NCBI RefSeq assembly: GCF_030817015.1
Contig: NZ_JAUSYS010000001.1
Coordinates: 2,170,001-2,234,000, forward strand
Reading direction: 5' to 3'
Source: Arthrobacter sp. V1I7
Lineage (GTDB): Bacteria; Actinomycetota; Actinomycetes; Actinomycetales; Micrococcaceae
DNA length: 64,000 bases
Numbering within the stretch: position 1 is the first letter of the stretch; the number at the start of each line of letters is the position of its first letter. The translations under genes and the position numbers were made by a program. Shown piece after piece: positions 24,239-32,669 of the stretch. The notes beneath the pieces were generated by a model. It searched no databases and was not told where the DNA came from. It saw only the letters and a program-made list of their open reading frames with translations.

Positions 24239-25168
24239 TCAGGGCGACGGGCTGGAGGCGGCCGAAGACGGACATTGCGACGCTGTCGGCGTCTCGGTGA
24301 CACCCAATGCCTCTGAAGGCCTCGCTCCCAGCGTCGGCGTCGTGCTCGGGGAAGCGCACGCCCCCGCCTGCACTTCGGCGGCGGTCGTGCAGGGAGCGTC
24401 CGTCCCACCGGGAACCACCGCAGGACACGTCACACAGGCGGCCGGCGTCCCACCCGGAACCACCGCAGGACACGTCACACACGCGGCCGGCGTCCCAGCC
24501 GGAACCACCGCAGGACACGTCACACACGCGGCCGGCGTCCCATCCGGAACCACCGCAGGACACGTCACACACGCGGCCGGCGTCCCACCCGGAACCACCG
24601 CAGGACACGTCACACACGGCGCCGGCACCCCACCCGGAACCACCGCAGGACACGTCACACACGGCGCCGGCACCCCACCCGGAACCACCGCAGGACACGT
24701 CACACACGGCGCCGGCACCCCACCCGGAACCACCGCAGGACACGTCACACACGGCGCCGGCACCCCACCGGGCCCGGGCGGGGAGCACGTCACGCATGGC
24801 GCCGGGGTACCATCCGGCCCGGGCGGCGGACACGTAATACAGGGCGGCGCCGGCGTCGAGCCTGGTACCGCTGTGGGGGACGTGCACGGTGGCGCCGGGG
24901 GCTCACTGGTGGGCTTCGTGGGTTCATCAGTGGATGGTTCGGTCGGCTTAGTGGGCGGCGTCTCGGTGGGTGGATCACTCGGTTCAGAAGGCGGCGGCTG
25001 GCTCGGCTCAGAAGGAGGAGGCACGGTAGGTTGGCCAGTCGGAGCAATTACCGGGGCCGAGGGAACATCGGACGAAAGCGGCCCGGTAGGGGGTCCGCAG
25101 CCCGCAAGGCCCAGCTGGAGCAGGAGGACCAAGCAGATGCAGGCAGTGCCTCTACGACGAGTACCCAT
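24239..25168 (-). CDS. Lipoprotein with Pro-rich spacer and ten CxxC repeats
   Basis: 309 residues. A lipoprotein signal peptide ends in LGLAGC (LVLLLQLGLAGC), so the protein should be lipid-anchored outside the membrane. A Pro/Ser/Thr/Glu-rich stretch of about 70 residues, suited to crossing the cell wall, is followed by a tandem array of 15-residue units of the form CVTCPAVVPGGVPAP: one CITC and nine CVTC motifs. The regular vicinal cysteines could form disulfides or bind metal; no known domain is recognised. A plus-strand reading across the same DNA is also open, but only the minus strand has a signal peptide, lipobox and ribosome site (GGAGCAGGA). It lies beside the CIS locus; a functional link is not shown. 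Confidence 0.7.
   Translation of the reverse strand: MGTRRRGTACICLVLLLQLGLAGCGPPTGPLSSDVPSAPVIAPTGQPTVPPPSEPSQPPPSEPSDPPTETPPTKPTEPSTDEPTKPTSEPPAPPCTSPTAVPGSTPAPPCITCPPPGPDGTPAPCVTCSPPGPGGVPAPCVTCPAVVPGGVPAPCVTCPAVVPGGVPAPCVTCPAVVPGGVPAPCVTCPAVVPGGTPAACVTCPAVVPDGTPAACVTCPAVVPAGTPAACVTCPAVVPGGTPAACVTCPAVVPGGTDAPCTTAAEVQAGACASPSTTPTLGARPSEALGVTETPTASQCPSSAASSPSP
24411..24770. repeat. 45-base tandem repeat array, eight near-identical units
   Basis: Units begin with GGAACCACCGCAGGACACGT at 24411, 24456, 24501, 24546, 24591, 24636, 24681 and 24726; two decayed units continue to about 24860. Left units carry GCGGCCGGCGTCC and right units GGCGCCGGCACCC, so the array grew by at least two rounds of duplication. 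It encodes the CxxC repeats of the lipoprotein and keeps all frames open, which explains spurious reading frames on both strands. Confidence 0.95.
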
Positions 25169-25423
25169 ATTGCGTCCTGCTCCGCTCGTAAACGGTCAGC
25201 CAGCAGAGATTCCTGCGCGCAACGGTGCTGGCCCACTACGCATCCAGCGTGGGGCGAGCATCCGGTTGAAGCACGGGGCGGCGGGGCAGACTTTCGGGCA
25301 GACTCCGACGACCGTCATTTTCGAAGCCGGGGACGGACTGGGTCACGGCCCGGCCGGCAGCCAAGCTGAAGGCGCGCTGGCCGGCTAAGGGAGCCCGGCC
25401 GCCGTCGGGCGTAAGCTCGTGGG

Positions 25424-26044
25424 ATGGCGAGATACTTGGACGTTCATCCCGAAAACCCGCAGCCGCGCTTAATCAGCCAGGCGGTGGAAATTGTCCGTTC
25501 CGGCGGCCTGATCGCCTATCCCACCGACTCCTGCTACGCGCTTGGCGCGCAGCTGGGGAACAAGGACGCTCTGGACCGGATCCGGGCCATCCGGAACCTC
25601 GATGACAAGCACCATTTCACGCTGGTCTGCAAGGACTTCGCGCAACTGGGCCAGTTGGTGCAGATCGGCAACGACGTCTTCCGCAGCATCAAGGCCGTCA
25701 CCCCGGGCAGCTACACGTTCATACTGCCCGCCACGAAAGAAGTCCCACGCCGGCTGCTGCACCCGAAGAAGAAGACCGTGGGCGTGCGCATCCCGGACCA
25801 CCGCGTGGTGCATGCCCTGCTCGCCGAACTGGGCGAACCGCTGCTCTCCAGCACCCTGCTCCTGCCCGATGAGGAGGACCCGCTCACCCAGGGCTGGGAA
25901 ATCAAGGAACGACTCGAGCACGTCGTGGATGCAGTGATCGATTCCGGTGACTCCGGGTCCGAGCCGACGACTGTCATTGATTTCTCCAGCGGCGACGCCG
26001 AAATCGTCCGGCGCGGAATGGGCGACCCGTCCCGGTTCGAATAA
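25424..26044 (+). CDS. YciO/Sua5/YrdC-family (L-threonylcarbamoyladenylate synthase-like) protein
   Basis: 206 residues. The family signature is clear: AVEIVRSGGLIAYPTDSCYAL, DRIRAIRNLDDKHHFTLVCK, SYTFILPATKEVPRRL, KKKTVGVRIPDH, and a C-terminal PTTVIDFSS. Sua5/YrdC enzymes make threonylcarbamoyl-AMP from threonine, bicarbonate and ATP for tRNA t6A formation. This version, with no Sua5 C-terminal domain and with the HHFTLVCKDFAQL variant, is closer to the YciO branch, so it may not be the main t6A enzyme. It stands alone on the plus strand. ATG 25424. Confidence 0.9.
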   Translation: MARYLDVHPENPQPRLISQAVEIVRSGGLIAYPTDSCYALGAQLGNKDALDRIRAIRNLDDKHHFTLVCKDFAQLGQLVQIGNDVFRSIKAVTPGSYTFILPATKEVPRRLLHPKKKTVGVRIPDHRVVHALLAELGEPLLSSTLLLPDEEDPLTQGWEIKERLEHVVDAVIDSGDSGSEPTTVIDFSSGDAEIVRRGMGDPSRFE

Positions 26045-26058
26045 GACCAGCGGGCTTC

Positions 26059-26364
26059 CTAGGACCGGCCGGGCCGCTCCGCTTCGCGCCGTCGGTTGCG
26101 CTGCCAGCGGCGGGTGAGATCGACGGCGGCCAAGAGTCCCGCGAGGGGTGAGAGTACCGCTGCGGCGTATACGAACAGCAGCCAGGTGAGCGTGGTCAGC
26201 AGGGTCTGGTTCGTGCTCAGCAGTGACAGACCGCCGAACAGGCCGAGGGTCCAGAACAGGACGACTCCGAACAACACCGCAGCCCCGGGGAAATACTGGT
26301 TCGTGACGACCTTTTTTGCCGCCAGGAAGTACTCGTGCGTGACGATGCTTTTCAGAGCTTTCAT
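26059..26364 (-). CDS. Small membrane protein, two transmembrane helices
   Basis: 101 residues: MKALKSIVTHEYFLAAKKVV, then hydrophobic helices around PGAAVLFGVVLFWTLGLFGG and LTWLLFVYAAAVLSPLAGLL, then a basic tail (RRWQRNRRREAERPG). The basic tail suggests the C-terminus is cytoplasmic. No family function is recognised. ATG 26364 has GGAGGGT upstream. It converges on the YciO-like gene, with 14 bases between the stops. Confidence 0.75.
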   Translation of the reverse strand: MKALKSIVTHEYFLAAKKVVTNQYFPGAAVLFGVVLFWTLGLFGGLSLLSTNQTLLTTLTWLLFVYAAAVLSPLAGLLAAVDLTRRWQRNRRREAERPGRS

Positions 26365-26573
26365 GGACCCTCCTCTTACCTGGCGGATGGGGGAAGGCCG
26401 CCGGGAATATTCCCAGTATGGGGCCCCGCGCAGCCGGATCTACGAAGAACGCGCGCCACGTGATCAAGCTAACTCCAGGGCCTGCACAGCGCAGAATGTC
26501 GGCACTTGGGACTGCACTGGAACTGTCGAAATAATATTCGAATAAAGTGAAGACGGGCCGGTGACCTTCCCCG

Positions 26574-26963
26574 TTATGCCAGGTCGTCCATCAGGCGGGC
26601 CAGGATGTCGTTCATAGCGAGCAGGCCGACAAGCTGGTTGCCTTCCACCACCACCAGCCGGCTCAGGTGGTAACGGCTCATCAGCGCCGCCGCCTGTCGC
26701 ACAGAGAGATCCTCGTTCACTGTGATGGCGGGGATCGTGGCGGCGTCGTACACATTAAGAAGGTCGACGTCACCCTCTTCGGCGACGACGGTTTGCAGGA
26801 GTTCCCTGTAGCTGAGCATCCCGTAGGCGTCATGGGCATGCTGCTGCTCCACGACAAGGCTTTTCACGTGACGCTCCTTCATCATGGACAGCGCCTCACG
26901 CAAGGTGCTGTAGGGCGAGATCGTGACGACCTCGGGAACCATGACGTCTTTAACAGTGAGCAT
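26574..26963 (-). CDS. CBS-domain-pair protein
   Basis: 129 residues comprising two CBS motifs: VKDVMVPEVVTISPYSTLRE, MKERHVKSLVVEQQ, then TIPAITVNEDLSVRQAAALM, SRYHLSRLVVVEGNQLVGLL. CBS pairs bind adenosine nucleotides and act as regulatory modules. It is the third gene of the DUF1538/PII-like/CBS set on the minus strand, 35 bases downstream of the PII-like gene, so a role in gating or sensing for the DUF1538 membrane protein is likely. ATG 26963 has GGAGGAG upstream. Confidence 0.9.
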   Translation of the reverse strand: MLTVKDVMVPEVVTISPYSTLREALSMMKERHVKSLVVEQQHAHDAYGMLSYRELLQTVVAEEGDVDLLNVYDAATIPAITVNEDLSVRQAAALMSRYHLSRLVVVEGNQLVGLLAMNDILARLMDDLA

Positions 26964-26998
26964 CCCATCTCCTCCTCGTACAGTGTTCCGTGCCGGCT

Positions 26999-27349
26999 TC
27001 AGGCGCCCTCACGGCGCAGGTGCTCCTCGAACCGGACCACCTGGCGCAGGTCAATCCCGGTCAGGTGCTCGATCGGGATCGCGAACGCAAGGCCCCGAGA
27101 CTCGGTCCCCTTGACCAGAATCCGGTGCAGTTCCTTCAGGATCGGCGCGGTCAGGTGTTTACCCACTACCAACAGCAGCACGGACTGTGTCCCTTCAAAC
27201 GTCAGTCCGAAGAAGGTCTTCCTGGCTTCACCCCCGATGCCCTTGCCCGGCAGGATCGTCACCCCCGTGGCCCCCGCCCGCTGGGCATGTTCAATCACCT
27301 TGTCTTCAAGCTCATCCGGGGCAATAACCACAATGGCGGTAAACTTCAC
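26999..27349 (-). CDS. PII-like signal-transduction protein
   Basis: 116 residues with a ferredoxin-like PII layout: KFTAIVVIAPDELEDKVIEH, AGATGVTILPGKGIG, and a T-loop-like FFGLTFEGTQSVLLLVV, ending AIPIEHLTGIDLRQV. PII-like proteins trimerise and sense nucleotides to control membrane transporters. The GTG start at 27349 overlaps the DUF1538 TGA (GTGA), and AAGGAAG lies upstream. Translational coupling to the membrane protein strongly suggests it regulates that protein. It lacks a recognisable uridylylation tyrosine motif of GlnB. Confidence 0.88.
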   Translation of the reverse strand: MKFTAIVVIAPDELEDKVIEHAQRAGATGVTILPGKGIGGEARKTFFGLTFEGTQSVLLLVVGKHLTAPILKELHRILVKGTESRGLAFAIPIEHLTGIDLRQVVRFEEHLRREGA

Positions 27350-28827
27350 GACACTTCCTTCCGAAGCCGGGGAAATCTCTCCATCACCATGGCATACACC
27401 ATGACGGAGATCACAGGGAAGATGGAGGCATAGGCGATCAGTCCGAATCCGTCGATCAGCACGTTTCGTCCCTCCACGGCCGCAGCGAGGCCGATGCCAA
27501 GGGCTGTGACCAGCGGTACCGTCACCTCCGACGTCGTGACGCCGCCGAGGTCGAACGCCAGGGCGATGATGTATTTCGGGGCGAAAAACACCAGCACGAT
27601 CGCGACCGCGTAGGCGGCCATGATGAAGTAGTGGAACGGCCCTCCCACCAGGATGCGGTAAACGCCGAACCCGATCCCCAACGCCACGCCCACAGCGACG
27701 ATGACCCGGACGGCGAACGCACTGATTTTCCCCGGCGAGGCCTCCTGCGCCTGCTCACCGATGGCCACCAGGGCAGGCTCGGCCATGGTGACCGCAAAGC
27801 CAATCAGCAGCGCGAAGAGCAGAATAAGGGCCGGTGCCCCCTGCTCAATCAACTGCTCCGCCATGAGCGTCCCGAGCGGGAACAACCCGAGCTTGAGGCC
27901 CGCAACAAAGGCATACAGACCAACCAGGACCATGGTGAAACCGACAACGACCCGCAACGGGTGCGGCAGCCTGCGCCGCAGTGCAACCCATTGGAAGAAG
28001 AGGACCACGGCCACGATGGGCAGGACCTCCCGGACCATCTCGGCCAGCCCCAGGATCATGCCGATCACCCAGTCCTCCGGATCCGCCCCCGACTCGCCGG
28101 CCGGCGTCGCGCCGGCGTCGCCGAAGGTATAAACCCAGATCCCGTATAGCTGGACGCCGATCAAGGGAACCATCACGCATAGGGCCACAAGACCAAAGCC
28201 GTCAGCCAGCAGGCTGCGTCCCCGGATGGAGTTCGCCAGGCCAAGGCCGATGGCAGCAATCAGGGGAACGCTCACGATGTTGGTCGTGACCCCGCCCGAG
28301 TCATAGGCAAGGCCAATGATCTCGGCCGGAGCTGCGTAGCTGAGGGTCAACGCCACGACATAACCGGCGATCAACAGTTTGTAGACCGCCCACCCCCGCA
28401 GCACCCGCAGGACGCCCAGGACCAGCACGAGCCCCACCGACACGGCGATGACGAAGCGCAGGACCAGGGCGTTGATCCTGCCTTCGCTGACCAGTTGGGC
28501 CTGCTGCGCGACGGCGATCACCGCCGGCTCCGCGATGGAGGCGGCGAAACCAATGGCAAACCCAAACGGCAGAAGCAGGCCGAGCGCACCGCGGCGGACG
28601 AATTGATTGGCCAGGTTCTTGCCCACCGGAAAAATACTCAAGTCGAGGCCATGCAGGAACAGGGCGATACCGACCGCCACGATCAGCAGTCCCGCCACCA
28701 GGCCCAGGAAGTCACCCGGAATTGAGCGGAACACCAACAGCTGGAACAGGACAACTACGGTCACGATGGGCAGGAGGTTCTTGAGCGCCCTACGAAATTC
28801 AGCTGCGAATCTGCTGAGGTGCTCCAT
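27346..28827 (-). CDS. Duplicated DUF1538 membrane protein
   Basis: 493 residues, about 12 hydrophobic helices arranged as two homologous halves. Each half has LLPIVTVVVLFQLL / VLPIVAVVLFFQWV, then GIALFLHGLDLSIFPVG / VGLYAFVAGLKLGLFPLG, a SIAEPAVIAVAQQA / TMAEPALVAIGEQA motif, and YDSGGVTTNIVSVP / FDLGGVTTSEVTVP. These are the DUF1538 hallmarks. The inverted or tandem duplication and conserved SGGVTT/AEP motifs suggest a transporter or channel; the substrate is unknown. It leads an operon with a PII-like and a CBS protein, both nucleotide sensors. ATG 28827. Confidence 0.92.
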   Translation of the reverse strand: MEHLSRFAAEFRRALKNLLPIVTVVVLFQLLVFRSIPGDFLGLVAGLLIVAVGIALFLHGLDLSIFPVGKNLANQFVRRGALGLLLPFGFAIGFAASIAEPAVIAVAQQAQLVSEGRINALVLRFVIAVSVGLVLVLGVLRVLRGWAVYKLLIAGYVVALTLSYAAPAEIIGLAYDSGGVTTNIVSVPLIAAIGLGLANSIRGRSLLADGFGLVALCVMVPLIGVQLYGIWVYTFGDAGATPAGESGADPEDWVIGMILGLAEMVREVLPIVAVVLFFQWVALRRRLPHPLRVVVGFTMVLVGLYAFVAGLKLGLFPLGTLMAEQLIEQGAPALILLFALLIGFAVTMAEPALVAIGEQAQEASPGKISAFAVRVIVAVGVALGIGFGVYRILVGGPFHYFIMAAYAVAIVLVFFAPKYIIALAFDLGGVTTSEVTVPLVTALGIGLAAAVEGRNVLIDGFGLIAYASIFPVISVMVYAMVMERFPRLRKEVS

Positions 28828-29326
28828 CGGGTCCTCTCCCGGTTCTACCGTGAGTACCTGGCCTTTTAGTCTGCCGGTCCCGCCAAAACGTGTCTACCGC
28901 CGACCAGCTGCGGATGGTTCGGAAGAGTGTCCGCGGGTGTTGCATCACCGCTTGGAGTCACCCTTTCCCATGGTGCACCCCGCTGTAGTCGGTGCCGCCC
29001 TGCATCCTGAGCCCTGCGATCCTGAATCCTGTGGCTCTCGGATTCTCTGCTCAACGGCTCGATATCACTGCTGCTTGGACGGCCGCTCACTCGGTACAGT
29101 CCCTCGGTGCAGCCAAGGACCTCGGCTTCATGTCCTCAACGAGCTCCAGGCCAGATTGACGTGACCAGATGCCCTGGTGTGTCTGCTATTCCTCGCTGTG
29201 AATCAAGTTCGGTGCGGTGTACTCCGGGAGCGGCAACAGGGGTAGCCTTTTCCGCAAGGCGGGAAACGGGTACAACCCCGGTGCACGCTGCATCGTCCTG
29301 CCGTGCGTCTACCGGGAGCAGGAGTG
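28828..29326. other. Intergenic region between divergent DUF1538 and TerC genes
   Basis: About 500 bases without a credible gene. It must hold the promoters of both divergent genes. The 120 bases before the TerC start contain AGGGGTAGCC and several short inverted repeats and could form a structured leader. No clear -35/-10 pair was identified. Confidence 0.5.
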
Positions 29327-30565
29327 ATGGACGTTCCTCCACTGATTTGGGTACTGACCATCGCGGGAATCATTGCGCTGCTGGTCTTTGACTTCATCTT
29401 CCACGTCCGTCGTGCGCACGTTCCAACACTGAAGGAAGCGGCCATCTGGTCCTCCGTCTATGTAGGCATCGCGCTCTGCTTCGGGGCCGGCATTTTGGTC
29501 TTCGGAGGGGCATCACCCGGCGCAGAGTATTTCGCGGGTTTCATCACGGAGAAGGCACTGTCCGTGGACAACCTGTTCGTCTTCCTGGTGATTATGAACA
29601 GCTTTCGGGTGCCCCGCGAAGACCAGCAAAAAGTGCTGCTCTTCGGCATAGCGTTCGCGTTGGTTGCACGCACGGTGTTCATCCTCGTCGGGGCTGCGCT
29701 GACTAGCACCTTTGCCTGGGTCTTCTACCTCTTCGGACTTATCCTGCTAATCACCGCGGGCAACATGCTTAGACCCGAAGGCACGGAGGAAAAATCCGCG
29801 GACAACATCATGATCCGGATAGCCCGGCGGTTGTTTCACACCACGGACTACTACGACCGCGACAAGCTGTTCACGTTGCAGGACGGCAATCGGGCGCTGA
29901 CACCGATGCTGCTCGTAATGGTCGCCATCGCCGGCACTGACATTCTCTTCGCACTGGACTCGATCCCAGCGATCTTCGGCTTGACCCAGGACGTCTTCAT
30001 CGTGTTCACGGCGAACGCGTTCGCGCTCCTTGGCCTTCGCCAGCTGTACTTCCTGATCGACGGCCTACTGAACCGTCTCATCTTCCTCTCCTACGGCCTG
30101 GCGCTGATTCTGGGATTCATCGGTGTGAAACTCATGCTCCACGCCCTGCACGAAAACAATGTGCCGTTTATCAACGACGGCGATCCGGTGCCGGTAGTCG
30201 AGTTCGATACTGGGCTTTCGCTCACGGTCATCATTGCAGTTCTGTCCGTCACTGTCCTCGCTTCCCTGCTCAGTCCTGGTGGAAAGGCTCAAGCGGTCAC
30301 GTCCGCCGCCCGCCGCGATGCCGCTAACTACCTGAACCCTGATTACACCGCGGATGTTGGCGAACGGAACCGGATCTTCGCGAAGCTGCTCGAGGAAGAA
30401 CAACAGATCAGCAGTTTCGGACCCAAACACCGTCAACAGGCAAAGCACGAGAAGGAACTGATAGACCTGCTCGCCCGGGCCCACCAACAACATGACGAGA
30501 AAAGCCTAAGCAAGGACACGCCCAGGGAGGATCGCTTCGAGGATCCGAAGGAGGGCAGTGGTTGA
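29327..30565 (+). CDS. TerC-family integral membrane protein
   Basis: 412 residues with about eight transmembrane helices. TerC signatures: FAGFITEKALSVDNLFVFLV, FGIAFALVARTVFILVGAAL, AIAGTDILFALDSIPAIFGL, ANAFALLGLRQLYFLIDGLL. The acidic residues in these helices are thought to handle divalent metal; relatives export Mn2+ or protect against tellurite and alkaline or redox stress. The C-terminal 120 residues are hydrophilic and cytoplasmic. ATG 29327 has GGGAG nine bases upstream. It converges on a universal stress protein gene, with 104 bases between. Confidence 0.92.
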   Translation: MDVPPLIWVLTIAGIIALLVFDFIFHVRRAHVPTLKEAAIWSSVYVGIALCFGAGILVFGGASPGAEYFAGFITEKALSVDNLFVFLVIMNSFRVPREDQQKVLLFGIAFALVARTVFILVGAALTSTFAWVFYLFGLILLITAGNMLRPEGTEEKSADNIMIRIARRLFHTTDYYDRDKLFTLQDGNRALTPMLLVMVAIAGTDILFALDSIPAIFGLTQDVFIVFTANAFALLGLRQLYFLIDGLLNRLIFLSYGLALILGFIGVKLMLHALHENNVPFINDGDPVPVVEFDTGLSLTVIIAVLSVTVLASLLSPGGKAQAVTSAARRDAANYLNPDYTADVGERNRIFAKLLEEEQQISSFGPKHRQQAKHEKELIDLLARAHQQHDEKSLSKDTPREDRFEDPKEGSG

Positions 30566-30669
30566 ATCATGCACGATCCGGTAGGGCTGACCAGCTGCGC
30601 CCGGGCGCCCGCGGGCTGCCGACACCAGCTTCTGAGCCCTGCCGTCACAGGGCGAGGCGACGCACCTTG

Positions 30670-31491
30670 TTACCTGGCGATCATGACGTTGCAACGTGCG
30701 TGCGTCAGAACTGTGTTAAGGGTTCCGGGATGGTGGCCTTCACGCCTGTGCGCCCCCAATACCAGCAGTTCCGCGTCAGCGCCGGCGTCGACCAGTGCAG
30801 TGGCCACGGAGTGGCCCGAGAGAAGTTCCTCCGTTGCGGCCAGTCCGGGGTCGAGTTCCTGCATGCGGAGCATGGCGTTGCGCAGGACGTCGCGGCCGTG
30901 GAACTGCGAGGGAGCATGGCGCCCCCAGGCCGGCATCGGCGGGTCCACGTGAACGATACGCAAATTCGTCTCCAGGGCCTGCGCCACACGGACTGACTGC
31001 TCCAAGACCTTACTGCTCCTCACTTGCCCGTCCACGCAAGCGATCACTGGTTTTCCTTCCTCGCGCTCGGCTCGGATCACCACCACAGGGCAGGGGCACG
31101 CGGCCGCCACGTCAGCGGAAACAGAGCCGACCAGTTTTCCAAAGAAGCCGCCAAGCCCGCGGTTGCCGACGACGAGCAGGTCCGCATCACGGGATTCCTG
31201 CCGCAGGACGTCCGCGGGCAGGCCGGCAACCATCCGCGGTTCGATTTCCATATCAGGTGAGATTTCGCGGGCGAGTTCCACGCCCTCGGAGAGAATCGCT
31301 TCGGCCGCGTGCCGAAGCCCGCTGTCGGCGACACCCTTCACCGGTCCCACGTCGTGGGTGAATATTGGCCAGATCCAGGCGTGTATGATGCTCAGCACGG
31401 CCTTTGACGGCATGGCATATTCGGCCGCCCAGCGCAGGGCCAGCTTGGATGGGTCCGAGCCGTCGTAGCCGACTGCCACTTTGATGCCCAT
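30670..31491 (-). CDS. Universal stress protein with two USP domains
   Basis: 273 residues. The first domain runs from KVAVGYDGSDPSKLALRWA to the ATP-binding loop LVVGNRGLGGFFGKLVGSVS; the second from PVIACVDGQVRSSKVLEQS to LLVLGAHRREGHHPGTLN. The first domain keeps the full G-x2-G-x9-G(S/T) nucleotide loop; in the second the loop is altered, so it may not bind ATP. Tandem USPs are common in Micrococcaceae stress responses. ATG 31491. Confidence 0.93.
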   Translation of the reverse strand: MGIKVAVGYDGSDPSKLALRWAAEYAMPSKAVLSIIHAWIWPIFTHDVGPVKGVADSGLRHAAEAILSEGVELAREISPDMEIEPRMVAGLPADVLRQESRDADLLVVGNRGLGGFFGKLVGSVSADVAAACPCPVVVIRAEREEGKPVIACVDGQVRSSKVLEQSVRVAQALETNLRIVHVDPPMPAWGRHAPSQFHGRDVLRNAMLRMQELDPGLAATEELLSGHSVATALVDAGADAELLVLGAHRREGHHPGTLNTVLTHARCNVMIAR

Positions 31492-32669
31492 TGTTGCTGC
31501 CCCCTGACTTCCGGCGCCAGCTCACCCGGACCTCCATTTGAGGCCTCCGTCTCGACGGCTGGGACGTACTGAATTAACGTCTCAGTGGCCCCAGATCTTC
31601 CCAATGTGAGGGGTTGGACGCCCGAACCCCGGCAGGCAGCTAATTTGCAGCCCAGAAAGTCCCTTTCCTTGAACCGGGACGGGCAGCATTCACCAGTGCG
31701 TCCCGGTCATGCCTGTCACGTTCGCGGCGCCAAGTGCCCTAGACGAGGCCAATCGGCGTCTGTCACGATGGCGAGACCCAAGCAGGTCCGCAAGCATTCC
31801 GTGATGGGCACGCGCCGCACAGCCAGACTCATTGGGTAACTGGGAACGAGTCCCATTGAAATGCCTCACATCCACTGAACCGCGTCGCGATCGATGACGT
31901 ACCCATAGTTGCTGACCGACTTACGCGGTGGTCTCGGGGGGATCGTCCCCAGCTACCGGTTCGCCAGGCGGAAATCGGTCTGTGGCTCACCCCGTTCAGC
32001 GCCGCCTGATGTTGTCGACCATGTGCTCCAGACGAGTCTCCGGGTCGAGTCCGTCTGTTACTCCGCCGCTCAGCAGCATGTTTCGCTTCATAATGAGATC
32101 GTCGCACTCATAATGATGTCCATATTTTCTCGTAGGACAGCGGGGAAAACCATGTCGACGTGCACCACCATTGCCTCCATGTAGGGGCGGGCAGCGGCGA
32201 CGGCTGGACGCTTTCGTGGGCCGCGACAATGAACTCCTTGGCATCGGCAGTCCCCGACTTCTTGTCCTCCAGCAACGCTGCTGAGGTCAGGGCCACGCGC
32301 GCCACCGCGCGATCCCCGAAGTTGCCGCTGAACTCCCCAATCGTCGCAGACCTGGGACAGTGTCAAGAACGGCAGTCCCAGCAAGCGCGATCGACGTCCC
32401 ATAGAAGACCTCAAGCGAAGCTGTTGGTGCGGGAAACTGTCTCTCAGCGGCTGGTGCGGGCTTGTTTCGTCGGTTGGGACTTCGTTCGCGGTCCAGCTGC
32501 GCAGCAATCAGGACTATTGGCAGCGGTGAAACAAATCCCCTCGGATGCGGCGCACTCGTTCCCGGGGCCTCGCATTGAGCGGCGTAGCGATGGCGCCAAG
32601 AGGTAGGAGCGGCCCATGAAGTCCGCCCCTACCTCTTGGAGCCCCATCGTTATGCTCAGGTAGCTTCCG
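31492..32669. other. Gene-poor stretch with eroded coding fragments
   Basis: Nearly 1.2 kb with no convincing intact gene; composition is less GC-rich than the flanks and many short frames lack ribosome sites. On the minus strand between about 32345 and 31990, coding-like sequence moves through three frames (see the pseudogene entry). The remainder shows nothing recognisable. Confidence 0.5.
31996..32345 (-). pseudogene. Possible frameshifted small gene remnant
   Basis: Read on the minus strand, GEFSGNFGDRAVARVALTSA-type sequence (with LLEDKKSGTADAKEFIVAAH) runs in one frame to about 32180. It continues in another as MEAMVVHVDMVFPAVLREN, then in a third as LLSGGVTDGLDPETRLEHMV before a stop at 31996. 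Each piece has coding-like composition and they abut in order, which suggests a gene of roughly 115 codons broken by indels. No family is recognised. Confidence 0.3.

Noticed and set aside
24411..24770. CRISPR array
   Set aside because: The repeats are directly tandem with no unique spacers and encode a protein repeat.
24180..25388. Plus-strand 402-codon frame over the 45-base repeats
   Set aside because: Repeats of 45 bases keep frames open on both strands; only the minus strand has a signal peptide with lipobox and a ribosome site.
29213..29326. Confident yybP-ykoY riboswitch call
   Set aside because: Only AGGGG-TAGC is similar; the other conserved loop is not convincing, so it is kept as a low-interest finding only.
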